DNA of 64,000 nucleotides from Physcomitrium patens (taxonomy: Eukaryota > Streptophyta > Bryopsida > Funariales > Funariaceae): assembly GCF_000002425.4 (NCBI RefSeq), contig NC_037273.1, forward strand, positions 2,710,904 to 2,774,903. The letters are read 5' to 3'. The position numbers and the translations under genes were made by a program. This document shows, in pieces, positions 1 through 9,885 of the stretch. The notes under the pieces are model-generated. The model had not been told where the DNA came from. It made no database searches and saw only the letters and a program-made list of their open reading frames with translations. Every line of letters begins with the position of its first letter. Position 1 is the stretch's first letter.

Positions 1-94
1 AAACAAATTCTTTCTGTCTCAACAATAGGTAGAGCAACTCATACAAAAATATCAGGATGTTTTTTCAATTGACCTACTTAGTTTCTTATCTTTT

Positions 95-790
95 GATTAA
101 GGTGCCCCATTTCAAATAGAACTATTACTTGGAGCCAAATCAGAAAGTCGACTAATTTATTACCTAGTACCAAAAGAACTTGAAGAGCTTTAGAAGACAT
201 TGGACAAACTCTTAGAGAAAGGCCTCATTTGAGAAAGCACATTACTATAGGGAGCACTTATATTCTTTGTACCCAAGATGGTAGACCCCGCCTTTGCATT
301 GACTATTGAGGCCTCAATAAGTAGATTGTTAAAAATTCATAACTACTTCCAAGCATGGATGATCTTCTTTATCACCTTTAAGGTGTAACCATCTTTAATA
401 AATTAGATCTTTAGAGTGGCTATTGGCAAACACCTATTGCAAGAGAGGATGTGAAAAAGATGGCATTTTGTATGTCCTACAAATATTTTAAAAGGTTGGT
501 TTTATCCTTTGGCCTCACCAATGCTCCAATCTCTTTCATGAGTGAGATGAATAGATTGTTTTGACACCTTTTAGACAAGTATGTAGTTATCTTCATTAAT
601 GATATCCTTATATATAGTAAATTTTTTAAAGAGCATGAATAAAATCTACAATAAGTGTTGTGCCAACTACAAGATAGTTGCTTCTATTGCAAGCACTCAA
701 AGTGTAAATTTTGGAAGTCAAAAATCATCTTTTTGGAACATGTAGTATCCTTCGAAGGCATGCATATGGAGCAAGATAAAGAAAAAATAA
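95..790 (+). pseudogene. Reverse transcriptase relic (element A)
   Basis: Conserved RT blocks can be followed in order: a PF-x-IELL-like entry near 105, a FVPK block near 265 (KM and frame changes), a DY-GLNK block near 300, a DLRSGYW-like block near 405, a SFGLTNAP block near 505, and the catalytic YxDD region near 590, which reads FINDILIYS. The first aspartate of the YxDD pair is therefore Asn. At least three conserved Arg positions are TGA (230-232, 307-309, 562-564), as expected if CGA codons lost their methylated C. The enzyme cannot be active. Confidence 0.85.
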
Positions 791-799
791 TAGAAGATT

Positions 800-1740
800 G
801 ACTAATCTCGAAGGATGCTTCTAAAGTTCTATTTCAAAAAGTAAATTTATATATCTGATAATGCTAAACTTTGGATGCACATACTTCAAGAAGGACATGA
901 CATCTCAATATCTAGACATCTTAAATGAGCAAAGATTTTAGAATGGATCTCAAGGACATGGTTTTAGGCAAGTTTGGATTGTGATGTTCAAGACTTTATA
1001 TGCTCTTATGAGTCATGTCAATGTAATAAAGTATGTAATGCAGCGTTTTCTAGATTATTGCATCTAATTTTACTACCTATGACACGTTGGGAGTAAGTGA
1101 CTATGGATCTCATTATGTTTTTGTAGCAAATGATTTATAATCAAATTAAGGTTGTTGTCTTTGTGGATTAACTCTCAAAGCAAGTTCACTTGGCCATAAT
1201 GCGCTTAGATATTGATGCTCCAATATTTCCACAAGTCTTCTTTGATATTGTCTTTTGTTACTATGGATTACCTTATGTCATTGTTTTAGATTAAGATCCA
1301 CACTTCAAGGGAAGTTTTTGGCAAGCCTTATTCAAGCTATTAGGCACATGACTTGTCATGTCTACAACTTCCATTCCCAAATAGATGTGCAAACAGAGCA
1401 TACAAATTGGACCTTGGAGGATATGTTATAAGTATTTTTGATGATTCATCATAATGATTGGGATGAGTACTTGATGCCTTTGGAGATTGTTTAAAATGAT
1501 AGTATTCAAGCAAGTATTGATCATTCACTATTTTTCCTTAATATCGATCAATATCTGATTATGTGAATAACTTTCCATCATTCCATTGATATCAACAATC
1601 TAATAACAGAGAAATTTATACAACTTACAACGACCTTATAAGATGCACGACATTGCCATATTATTGTACAAAATTGATAGAAGTAGTATGCGGATAACCA
1701 TGGACAACATAAGACCTTTTAGGGGGGTGATCAAGTATTA
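800..1740 (+). pseudogene. Integrase relic (element A)
   Basis: The N-terminal zinc-binding part is visible near 870-1030, ending in a C-x2-C pair (CSYESCQC-like). The core follows, with a MDLIM block near 1100, a FVD-LSK block near 1150 (the first catalytic Asp lies in this stretch), and a YGLPYVIV-D-D block near 1265-1300 holding the second. A SYN-DSIQAS-like stretch near 1490 belongs to the core's far end. Stops and frame changes occur throughout. The gypsy type is shown by the text; the exact lineage is inferred only from the chromodomain downstream. Confidence 0.75.
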
Positions 1741-1929
1741 TTCTCTAATGCCAACTTGCCACTTGCTACATTAACTCAAATTTATAAATTAGAACCTTAG
1801 TAGCTTTGACATTTTTATATTTTTGTAGTGATTTCTAAGGTTGCATATCACCTCGAGCTTCTGCCACAGATTGGAGTCCATCTAGTCTTTCATGTTTCAT
1901 AACTAAAAGAATTTTATACTAAACTAAAG

Positions 1930-2115
1930 TATTTTCTGGATTGATACCAACCACGACCACCACCAATTGTAATTGATGATCAATAAGAATATGATGTGGA
2001 CATCATTTTGGAGCATCACTACTTTCATCGTGGTAGTGGATGTCTATAACTTCAATACAAAGATCTTTGGAAAGGTTATATCATTCATGATGTAATGTAG
2101 AAACATGCACAAAGC
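1930..2115 (+). pseudogene. Chromodomain relic at integrase C-terminus (element A)
   Basis: After the integrase tail, the plus strand reads D-D-Q-E-Y-D-V-D-I-I-L-E-H and then a WKGYIIHD-like block near 2080. This matches the chromodomain pattern (EYxVExILDxR ... LVKWKGYxxxxATWEP). In chromoviruses the module binds methylated histone and steers integration into heterochromatin. The middle is interrupted by a frameshift and the WEP end is damaged. The A' copy (29640-29800) keeps EYEVDNI and WKGYPIHNETWEP, which supports the call. Confidence 0.7.
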
Positions 2116-2257
2116 TTCATCCATTGCCAAAAGACAATTCAAAGATGCCATCAAGAGCAAAACAAGGACATTCTACATTAATGGAGGAAAATTAACTATA
2201 ACAAGGCATAGATAAGACAATTGTATTGATAGTTAGAACCATAGAGGTTTCTAGAAT

Positions 2258-2262
2258 TGAGG
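2258..2262. repeat. Target-site duplication of element I, left copy (TGAGG)
   Basis: The five bases before the left LTR are TGAGG, and the same five follow the right LTR at 10446-10450. Sequence before and after joins correctly when compared with copy A', where the text is uninterrupted near 29930. This proves that I inserted into A. Confidence 0.93.
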
Positions 2263-2823
2263 TGTCAAGGACAAGAACTCGATGAAAAATCAATTCAGAC
2301 AAGTGAGCCTTCATTCAAAGAAAGGTAACAAAATATAAATAAACAAGTATATATATTGAAAGAGAAATTGGAATGGCTATTGCCAAAAGATAAGAAAACT
2401 AGAGACCCTTGAAACTAGACTAGAAGCAAGAAAAGAGTTGACAAGAGTGAAGAGGGCTTCACTCTTATCTCTATATATACTATCTAACTAGAGGCTACGT
2501 GGTGACATTCTATAGGACCTCCAATATGTGTTGACTTTGTAGGACACATGCCTTAACTTACAAGGCAAGTTTTTCTACATGTGGGCCACATAGTTAGCTT
2601 GATCTTCAAGCTAACAACATGTGTGGCACATCGCTAACTTGTTGACCACGTTTCTAATCCAAAAAATCAATTAAAGACACCTATGAAGTCAAAGCAGCGT
2701 CTATAAAGCTTCTAGAAAGCTTCTAAATTAAATACTATAGACTTAACTTACTTTTTCCTACTTTTACTTACTTCCACCTATTTGTATATGTAATTACTAG
2801 CTTACATGAGTATACCCGTGACA
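2263..2823 (-). repeat. 3' LTR of element I (561 bp)
   Basis: It begins TGTCAAGGAC and ends CCCGTGACA on the plus strand, so it has 5-bp inverted tips. On the coding strand it contains a TATATATA-type promoter box (around 2471-2480) and, just downstream, a perfect 10-bp hairpin (2443-2466). It aligns end to end with the LTR at 9886-10445. Confidence 0.93.
2443..2466 (-). promoter_or_regulatory. Hairpin downstream of LTR TATA box (element I)
   Basis: AAGAGTGAAG, a 4-base loop (AGGG) and CTTCACTCTT form a perfect 10-bp inverted repeat. The same structure occurs at the same place in the other family-I LTRs (10066-10089, 14304-14327, 22952-22975, 60807-60830, with weaker forms in H). Its position suggests the 5' end of the RNA (R region). 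Confidence 0.75.
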
Positions 2824-2837
2824 TTACCCCTCCTTCT
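2824..2837 (-). other. Polypurine tract of element I
   Basis: Read on the minus strand, an AGAAGGAGGGG purine run plus TAA sits immediately before the 3' LTR. This is the expected primer for second-strand DNA synthesis. The same run, slightly mutated, lies beside the 3' LTRs of C (14685-14698) and H (53665-53678). Confidence 0.85.
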
Positions 2838-3419
2838 AGGGACGAGTTCTACGAGGAGCGGTCATCATATGTTGAGAAAATCTATGATGCGACAAATTGT
2901 ATTCGCCACATACTCTAATCTTTGTTCTCTTCGAAGATGATTGATAGGGCCTCTCAACCATCAGTAGTGTCCCATACCAGGGCGGGAAGACCACCCAGTT
3001 ATTTGATCATTGTTGAGGCCTTCATAACTTCTTTCGAATAAAACATTTGAAACACCATCAGGAGTTGTTCCTATCTCTAGCAAAATCACCAAACATCGCG
3101 AGTCCCTTCCCAAATCATGATACCAAATGCGTTGTATCTCGCCATCTATTCAAAGAAGAACATGTCATTCTTAAAGATCTTCATCTCGATTGCGTCGTCT
3201 TGAAGGTTGTGACAATCGTAATGTCTCATTCGGTAGGTCAGTAAATGAAGGCTCTTGAGTCGAATCCATTGGTTGTTGGTTCTCCATCTTCTGAATGTCA
3301 CAACTACAAAGAAGCTACGAACAAGGATTGAAAGTAGAATGTTATCTTGCCTAGATGTTGTTTCTTTTATAAAGAAGGTTTTCATCTTGATTTTAATAGA
3401 TGTCGTGGATGAAAAGCCT

Positions 3420-3948
3420 CCATCGCCTTTGTTGCATTTACAAGATTCTTTATTGGCTCCCATGTGCGTTCACTAATATCATATCTGTACCAATGGACAA
3501 GATATTCTAATTTATTTCGGCGCCACCTTGAATCTAAGACTTCTTCTACTTCAAACTCTTCATTATTGTCTACTTCTATAGGAGAAAGTAGAGCTTGTCA
3601 TCTTCTTCGTATGTCCACTGTCTTGTATGGTTCAAGAAGAGACACGTAGAATATTGGATGGATTTTCATTGACTCCGGTAGATGTAAACAATATGCAACT
3701 GGATTGATTTGTGCAGAAATAGAAAATGGTCCCAGCCTTCGATGGTCCAACTTGTCACAAGGACGAGTGGTCTTGATATTGCGACGAAGTAGCCATACCT
3801 TATCACCCAAGAAGAATGGTAGTTGTTCCTTTTGATAGACATGCGCATTGACCTTTTGTTGTTCTTGAGCCTCTTTTAATTGTGCCTTCATCGTTGAATG
3901 TAGCTCTGATAAAATAAATCGCCAAATCTTTTGAAACAAGATTATCAA
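3420..3948 (-). pseudogene. Integrase tail and chromodomain (element I)
   Basis: An open frame of 116 codons (3948 to 3598) holds the integrase C-terminal part: a DKVWLL block, a KLDHRRLGPF block and a HPIFYVSLLEPY block. The chromodomain follows in another frame, at about 3570-3439. Its landmarks are EEFEVEEVLDSR, LEYLVHW and ERTWEP. The expected aromatic cage is mostly present (the F/Y position of EFEVEE, W of VHW, Y three residues later). A frameshift or stop near 3595 separates the two parts, so the copy is broken. The module would tether integrase to methylated chromatin. Confidence 0.85.
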
Positions 3949-4429
3949 CTTTTAAAAAGTCAAAAGTATCAAGTCGTAGATGATAACCATAATTAGCAAA
4001 GAAAGGTGTTTGTTTTGTAGAAGAATGTATCGTATTATTGTAAGCAAACTCTGCCAATGGTAAAAAAGTTGTTCAATCATCTTGTTGGTAGTTAATGGTA
4101 CATCTTAAATATTGCTCCAAAACTTGATTAACACGCTCTGTTTGTCCATCAGTTTGAGGATGGAATGCCAAAGATAGTTTTATATCCACTTTAAGAATCT
4201 TGAAATGAGTCCGCCAAAATCTTGATACAAATTGAGTTCTCATATCTGATATAATATCTTTGGATAATCCATGATAGCGATAGATATTGTCAAGAAAGAG
4301 CTTAGCTGTTTCTTCACCTATGATAGATTTTGTACATGGTACAAAATGTGCCATCTTGGTAAAATGATCTACTATCACGAATATAGAGTCATAAGAACCT
4401 GAGATTGGAAGATCCGTGATGAAGTCCAT
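3949..4429 (-). pseudogene. Integrase catalytic core (element I)
   Basis: The 118-codon frame (4429 to 4073) starts MDFITDLP and holds the core of a DDE integrase. DHFTKMAHFVP marks the region of the first catalytic Asp. DIISDMRTQF carries the second Asp, where the usual Gly-Thr after Asp-Arg has changed. HPQTDGQTERVNQ carries the catalytic Glu. It is followed in a shifted frame by AEFAYNN (4057-3949). The three acidic residues are still readable. Function would be strand transfer of the element DNA into chromatin. The frameshift near 4065 breaks the protein. Confidence 0.88.
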
Positions 4430-4468
4430 AGAAACAGAAGACCATGGTTGTTTTGGAATGGATAATGG

Positions 4469-4831
4469 CTAAATAAGTCCAAAAGGTTGATGACGAGGAG
4501 TTTTTGATCTTGAGCAAACATCACATGATTGTACAAAATCTTTGATTGCCTTCCACATTTGAAGCCACCAAAAATCCCTAGATATCAGCTTCAAAGTCTT
4601 ATTATATCCAAAATGTCCTACTGCTAAGAAGTCGTGAGAAGCTTGAAGAATACGTAAACGTGCTTCTCCTCCTGGAACATATAGGCATCTTTCGAAATAG
4701 AGTAGGTTGTTCTTGAATTCAAATTTAGAGGGATCATGAGATTTAGAAGAATTATTCTTGATATCATGAACAAGAGGGTCTAAAGACATACTTAACTGGA
4801 CTTGCTTAAGAAAAGTTAGATCAACAGTCAA
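4469..4831 (-). pseudogene. Integrase zinc-binding N-terminus (element I)
   Basis: The 120-codon frame contains the HHCC zinc-binding module of Ty3/gypsy integrase: H (SHDF), H (VGHFGYNKT) and the pair CDVCSRSK. The WW-x-MWK stretch between them is typical. The frame ends in a stop just before the catalytic core frame. The near-identical copy in C has CDVYSRSK, so its last cysteine is lost. Confidence 0.85.
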
Positions 4832-4846
4832 TGTTGATTTTATTGC

Positions 4847-5088
4847 TCAAAGATGAAATTGCTCCGGCTTCAAGAGAACCGTTCTTTGTTGCTCAAAAGC
4901 TGCATCTCCTTCTTTTGGTACAAGATAAGAACGTCCAGATAAGGCATCGGACAAACCTTGTTGTTTTCCTGGCCGATAAGTGATGATGAACTCGAGTCTT
5001 GATAAAGACATGCTCCAACGAGCTTGACGACGATTTAATATGCGTGTTGACATAAAATATTCGAGGTTTTTGTGATCCGTATATACAG
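4847..5088 (-). pseudogene. RNase H C-terminal part (element I)
   Basis: The minus strand reads [10 protein letters not shown], then [27 protein letters not shown]. This is the end of the Ty3/gypsy RNase H, with the DHKNLEYF and DALSR landmarks. The 5' edge of the block is cut exactly at the solo S LTR, and the same protein resumes at 6887. The open frame running into the S LTR beyond 5088 is accidental. Confidence 0.85.
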
Positions 5089-6886
5089 TGTCGTAATACG
5101 TGAAGTCTTGCTTGAAAATGCTTTGGGCACCTTGCTGTGGAAGGAAGAATGGAAATTGCAATAACAAAATCCAAATTCTAATAGAATACTAACAATGCTC
5201 TAATTAGACCATAATAATGCTAAGCAAGCTTAATCAAATTCAAAAAAAACCGCAAAGAAATTTCAAACAAACAATAAGAATTCTTAAAGAAATATTAGAA
5301 GGATTATAAATATCAATCAAATATATCTCAATTTAATCTTAATTTAATTCTAGTTTAAATCCTATTGAACTTCATTAAAACTTTAGGCCAAAACTAATTG
5401 AATCTTAAATCCTAATAAAATCCTAAATCCTAAATCAAACCCTAAACAAACCTTAAACCAAACCCCAACCAAATCCTAAACTAAATCCTAAATCCTAAAT
5501 AAAATCCTAACTAAATCCTAAACCAAATCCTAATCCAAACCCTAAATCCTAAACCAAATTCTATCCAAATCCTAAACCCTTAATAAATCCTAACCAAACC
5601 CTAATCCTAAACCCTTAATAAATCCTAACCAAACCCTAATCCAAATCCTAAATCCTAAACAAAATCCTAACCAAATCCTAAATCCTAAATCCTAATCAAA
5701 TCCTAATCTTAAACCAAATCCTAATCCAAATCCTAAATCCTAAATCCTAAATCAAATCCTAATCCAAACCCTAATCAAACCTTAAACCAAATCCTAACCA
5801 AACCCTAACCAAACCCTAGTAATTCCTATAACAGATTTAAACCTCAATAATTAATTAATAAACCGTTTAAACCTCAATAATTAATTAATAAACCGTTGAT
5901 CTTAACTCAAATTTTTCACACTTCTTAAAAACAAAGTTCAAAACAAGCACAAAAAAATTGAAAAAGATCGAAGTCACCAAATTGACGATAATCTCAAAAA
6001 TGTGCTCGGGTATTGGTCGGTCTTCTTTTCCAATGTGATGCCAATCTTCCAGAGCCAATATCTCTCTTTTACACTATTTGATTTATTTCAAAATTCTCAT
6101 AAACATAGAAAAACAAGTTTAATATCCTCATACTCAAGTTTCACTCCAATCCAACTAATAGATTGCACAAAATCTTAAAAAATCCTACCAGACCTAAAAT
6201 TCTACTTTTTGAGACCTTGATCCAGTTAAACCTCAATATTCCTCAATTCAACCGTTAGATCGAGCTCAAATTCACAACAAATACTAAACACAACTATGAT
6301 CATAAATCTACAAAATTCCATCTGCAGATCTACTACAAAACTCTTGAAATCACCCAAAACATAAACTCCATTTTATTTCATAAAATCCAAATCATCCGAA
6401 ACAAAACTTTATTTTGCAAAGTTTTTACAAAGTCAATACAGATCCAAATCACCCAAAATCAATACCTATAGAAACCCTATTCAATCTTCTATCAAACCCC
6501 ATTCTTCGATCTACCAAAGAGTCCCGGAGTCGTCGTCGAGACTTGGTTTTGTGCCTCAGGGTCTGATTTCGACCCTGGTTCATAACCGGCCCTCTCTGGG
6601 TATCAACATCTAGTTTTTTTTAAGTAATTTTTTCTAGAGTTTACTATTAACTTCTTCCTTAAGATGTCTATATCATTTATTTTTCCAATCTACCTTATTT
6701 TGCCTTGTTTTTGGCCCTACAAAATAAGTAGAAGCTATTTTTTTTAAAAGGGCAGTATTACTACTAAAAGTTTTACTACCTTCCTATCTTTTATCTACAT
6801 TTTTCTATCTTTTCTTTTAACTTGGTACTTCTACAATAAGATCCATATTATCATCTTTCACCATATAGTCATATTACAACATGACA
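5089..6886 (-). mobile_element. Solo LTR of family S (copy S1, 1798 bp)
   Basis: It starts TGTCGTAATACG and ends ACAACATGACA, and cuts a conserved RNase H frame. Removing it and one copy of a 4-bp flank restores the reading ATC-GTA-TAT-ACG (Ile-Val-Tyr-Thr). The flanks are ACAG (5085-5088) and ACGA (6887-6890), an imperfect 4-bp duplication. A second copy at 24924-26719 is 1796 bp long with flanks ACAT/ACGT. No coding frame is present, and no internal region joins any copy. I therefore call it a solo LTR; a non-autonomous LTR-like element is the alternative. Orientation is inferred from its rc start, which matches the start of the family-G LTR. Confidence 0.75.
5397..5825. repeat. Telomere-like degenerate minisatellite inside solo LTR S1
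   Basis: About 430 bp consist of AAATCCT, AAACCCT, CCTAACC and CCAAATCCT units in irregular order. The units are one or two changes from the plant telomere repeat AAACCCT, and several exact copies occur. The same block sits at the same place in S2 (25206-25680) and, reversed and more decayed, in S3 (about 12030-12340). Confidence 0.8.
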
Positions 6887-7548
6887 ACGATGACTGGACT
6901 GGAAGTGCCTTCTAGATAATGATGCCATTCTTGAAAAGAATCCATAGTTGCAAGAAGTTCTTTGTCTTGGATCTCATAATTGATTTCTGCTGCTGAGAAT
7001 TTTCTTGAATGAAAGGCTACTAGATGAAGTTTGTCATCTATTCCCATTTGTGATAAAACCGCACCTAGAGCAAAGTTTGATGCATCTGTTTCTATAAAGA
7101 ATACTTTGGAAAAATTGACACGATACAAGATTGGTGAAGAAACAAACGCTGTCTTCAAAGTTTCAAACGCAACTTCTGCTTCTTTACATTGGAGTTTGTC
7201 TTTACAAGTCAAACATGTAAGTGGAGCTACAACTCGAGAGAAGTCTTTGATGAAGATCCGATAGTAGTTGGCAAATCCCAAAAAATATTGAACATCTCTT
7301 ACCATTTTTGAAATCTTCCAATCTATAATAGTTTGAACTTTCTTAGGATCCATCATAAGTCCATCATTTGAAATGATGTAACCTAAGAAATCGACTTGAG
7401 TAGTGTGGAATACATACTTTTCTATCTTGGCATAGAATCCTGCATCTCTTAATTTTTGTAACACATGACGAACATGAAGTTCATGTTCTTTTGGATTCTT
7501 AAAATAGATCAAGATGTTGTGTAGATAACAGACCATAAAATTGTCCAA
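6887..7548 (-). pseudogene. Reverse transcriptase thumb and RNase H start (element I)
   Basis: The open frame starts at Met-Asp-Asn-Phe (7548) inside the palm domain. The catalytic box reads CYLHNILIYF instead of [10 protein letters not shown], so both catalytic aspartates are lost. Downstream are VDFLGYIIS, YYRIFIKDFS, the RNase H entry ETDASNFALGAVLSQ, and AEINYEIQDKELLA. The equivalent part of K keeps YLDD. The element is thus dead at the RT active site. Confidence 0.9.
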
Positions 7549-8620
7549 AAACTCTCAAAAGATATCATTCATTAGATGTTGAAAAGCTGTTGGTGTATTT
7601 GTAAGTCCAAAAGGCATGACGTTGTATTCAAAATGTCCAAACCTAGTTCAAAACGTAGTCTTCCATTCATCTCCTTCTTTGATGCGTACTAGATTGTATG
7701 CTTCCCGGAGATCTATTTTTGTATAGATATCAGCTTGATTCAACTGATCAAGAAGTCCAGATATTAAAAGTAGTGCATACTTATTCTTTATGGTAATCTT
7801 GTTGAGTCCTCAATAATCAACATACATCCACAATGATCCATCTTTTTTCTTCACAAATAGAATTGGAACTCCTGCTGGAGATTTTGAATGGCATATGAAA
7901 TTTTGGGCTAGATTTTCTTCAATATACTCCTTGAGTTCAGTCAACTCATTTTGTAATAAACTGTAGATTGGTCCGAATGGCAGTTGTGCTCCTTCTTGAA
8001 GGTCAATTGAACAATCATAGGGACAATATTTTGAGAGTGTATCCGCATTCTTTTTTTTGAATACATCTTGAAATTCTTGATATTGGCTTGGAATGCCTCT
8101 TGAAGTCTTTCTACCAGTAGAAACAGGTGTGGCATAAATAATATATGGTGATTCTTTCATAGCAGCATGTAAGAAAGCTTTTGCACCTATAAATACGGGT
8201 TTAATTGAACTAGACTTATGACTCACTACTTGATTAACTATACTATTAGTTATACTTTTAGAGAAAGTAAGAGTTTGAGAAATCCAATCTATTTGAGGGT
8301 TGTATTTTTCTAACCACAATAAACCTAATATGACTGGATTAGAGGGAGATCTAATGATATTAAATACTACAAAACTATTATGACTATTGATTATTACTTC
8401 TATAAGAAGGGTTTCCTGAGTAATATCTCCAGAAGATAATGGACGACTATCAATGACTTCTACATGAATAGGTTTAGTTTTCTTTACTAAAGATATGCTA
8501 TGTCTTTTAGTTAATTCTTCATCTTAAAAACACGATGAGGCTCCTGAATCTAATAAGGCAGAGACTTTGTAATGTTTAGGTCCTAAAATAACATTTAATA
8601 TAAAACAAGGAGAGGGCTCT
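7549..8620 (-). pseudogene. Protease and RT fingers/palm (element I)
   Basis: At about 8557-8524 the minus strand reads the aspartic protease signature LLDSGASSCF, followed at once by an in-frame TAA (plus-strand 8524-8526). Further on come VILGLLWLEKYNPQIDW (near 8330-8280) and the RT entry: [33 protein letters not shown] and a DY block (near 7812). A stop follows that DY block (7807-7809), and the palm continues with [10 protein letters not shown] and FGLTN blocks to 7549. Frames are in register over long stretches. The TAA after the protease active site is shared with C and K. Confidence 0.88.
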
Positions 8621-8678
8621 GAGGAGAGAATAAGACCTTTACTAGATGTTGTACAAGGTTCTAGTCACACGGTCCCTA

Positions 8679-9655
8679 TTATAGCTGGACAAACTTGTTT
8701 TTTGACATATTGTCTTCTTTCACAGCCATACTCCTCATTTCGTGATTGCGTCATTGCTTTGGACAATGTTGAGCAATGTACTTTGGTTCTTCACAATATA
8801 AACATAATCCTTTTTGACGACGACAAGTCTTTTCTTGCTCAGTAAGAAGTTTGAAACATATTGCATCAATTTACATATCCTCTCCTTTCGAATGTATGTA
8901 TTAAAGAGGTATTGGTGTTGCTATTGAATTATAGTTACGTTGAGGTCTACTTGTACGGTTCTCAGATCGAAATTCAAAAAGACGGTTGTCGCACTTCACA
9001 GCAAAGTCAATTGTTTGACTCAATGTTTGAGGATCAAGTAAGTTGAGCATTAATTTTTTTTACCTCATATTGTAATCCGTAGAGAAATTGGCTAATAAGT
9101 GCAGCATTATCCCACTTGATATCAGTTATAAGTTGTCAAAATTGTGAAGCATACAACATTATTGATCGATTGCCTTGTCATAAAATATACATCTTATTGG
9201 TTGCAACACGAATTGCATCATGTTCTCCATACATAGATCGAAACTCTACCAAAATTATCCAATATTGGATCTCGTCATTCAAGAAAAGATAAAAACCACG
9301 ATAGTGCTGAACCTGAAAGAAGCGTACCAATGAATCTAACTTGCAATCCTGGAATTGGATAGCTTTGGGATTGAAGTTCAATCACAAGTTGCACTTGATT
9401 GATAAAGCGTCAAAACTTAGATCTAATGCTATCAAACTTCTCGGATAGGGTAATTCTTGATTCTCTAACACTGGAAGGACGTTCCACCATAGGAGAAAGG
9501 ATATGGTTTAGTGCCGATGTTGAAGTAGCTCCAACCATTTCTATATCTTCACTTCCTGCCAATCTTTTTTCTTTTTGTGGTGATAAATTGAGTTGATGCA
9601 TCGCAAGCATTAACTCCCTCAATTGCTCTTGCATTTGTGCCATTGCACTCTTCAT
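8679..9655 (-). pseudogene. Gag (element I)
   Basis: The start Met is set by comparison with C and K (MKSAMAQMQEQLRELMLAMHQ; in K it begins MAELIEMKSAMAQ). The frame is open to 9410, then breaks. Later pieces at 9381-9178 match the K gag. Near 8835-8790 a CCHC zinc knuckle reads C-LY-C-EEPK-Y-IAQ-H-C; its His position is Tyr, so RNA packaging would be impaired (K retains the His). Gag forms the virus-like particle shell. Several stops make this copy a pseudogene. The gag frame ends in TAA TAG at 8681-8676. Confidence 0.8.
8697..8703 (-). promoter_or_regulatory. Candidate -1 frameshift site between gag and pol (A AAA AAC)
   Basis: In the gag frame the minus strand reads TCA AAA AAC AAG, a classic -1 slippery heptamer. 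The gag frame stops about 19 nt later (TAA at 8679-8681), while the protease frame is the -1 frame and reads through as KKQVCPA. The same frame relation is seen in H, N and K. Confidence 0.55.
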
Positions 9656-9853
9656 TTCAACAAGTTCTGCCTTGATAACACTTACAAAAGAGAAGATGTC
9701 AAATATCGCTCAAGACAAATAGAAGAGAGGACTTGAAAATAAAGAAAATACTAAGGACAATATCAATTTAGAAGGGGGTAATCCATAACTTCTAATATGC
9801 TTATATCTTATGAAGAAAAAGGGATAATCCACTCTTAATCAAGATTAGACAAA

Positions 9854-9862
9854 GCTCTGATA
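9854..9862 (-). other. Primer-binding site, initiator-Met tRNA-like (element I)
   Basis: On the minus strand TATCAGAGC lies about 24 nt inside the 5' LTR. It matches the central part of the usual plant TGGTATCAGAGC site complementary to tRNA-iMet. The same text is at 61034-61042 in K. The gap to the LTR is longer than the usual 0-5 nt, so the exact primer end is unsure. Confidence 0.6.
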
Positions 9863-9885
9863 TTGTAGGTGTATTCTTGTCAATC

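Larger units (their letters stand above)
1..2257 (+). mobile_element. Element A: decayed Ty3/gypsy chromovirus, pol 3' part
   Basis: Reading the plus strand across changing frames gives the usual Ty3/gypsy order: reverse transcriptase, integrase, chromodomain, then a 3' LTR region. The start lies outside the window. The RNase H section is mostly deleted, because the RT reading near 790 passes straight into integrase zinc-finger text near 800-1020. The element was later split by element I, and it resumes at 10451. A second copy at 28290-30358 has the same integrase, chromodomain and LTR text, which confirms the order. It has many stops in all frames and is certainly non-functional. Confidence 0.85.

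Noticed and set aside
3047-3649. Plus-strand frames duplicated at 14908-15510, apparently a conserved gene pair
   Set aside because: They are antisense shadows of the integrase tail and chromodomain in elements I and C. Their conservation reflects the near-identity of I and C.
5397-5825. Regular short repeats that could suggest a CRISPR array or satellite
   Set aside because: Units are irregular, have no spacers, and lie inside an LTR repeated elsewhere. The host is a plant.
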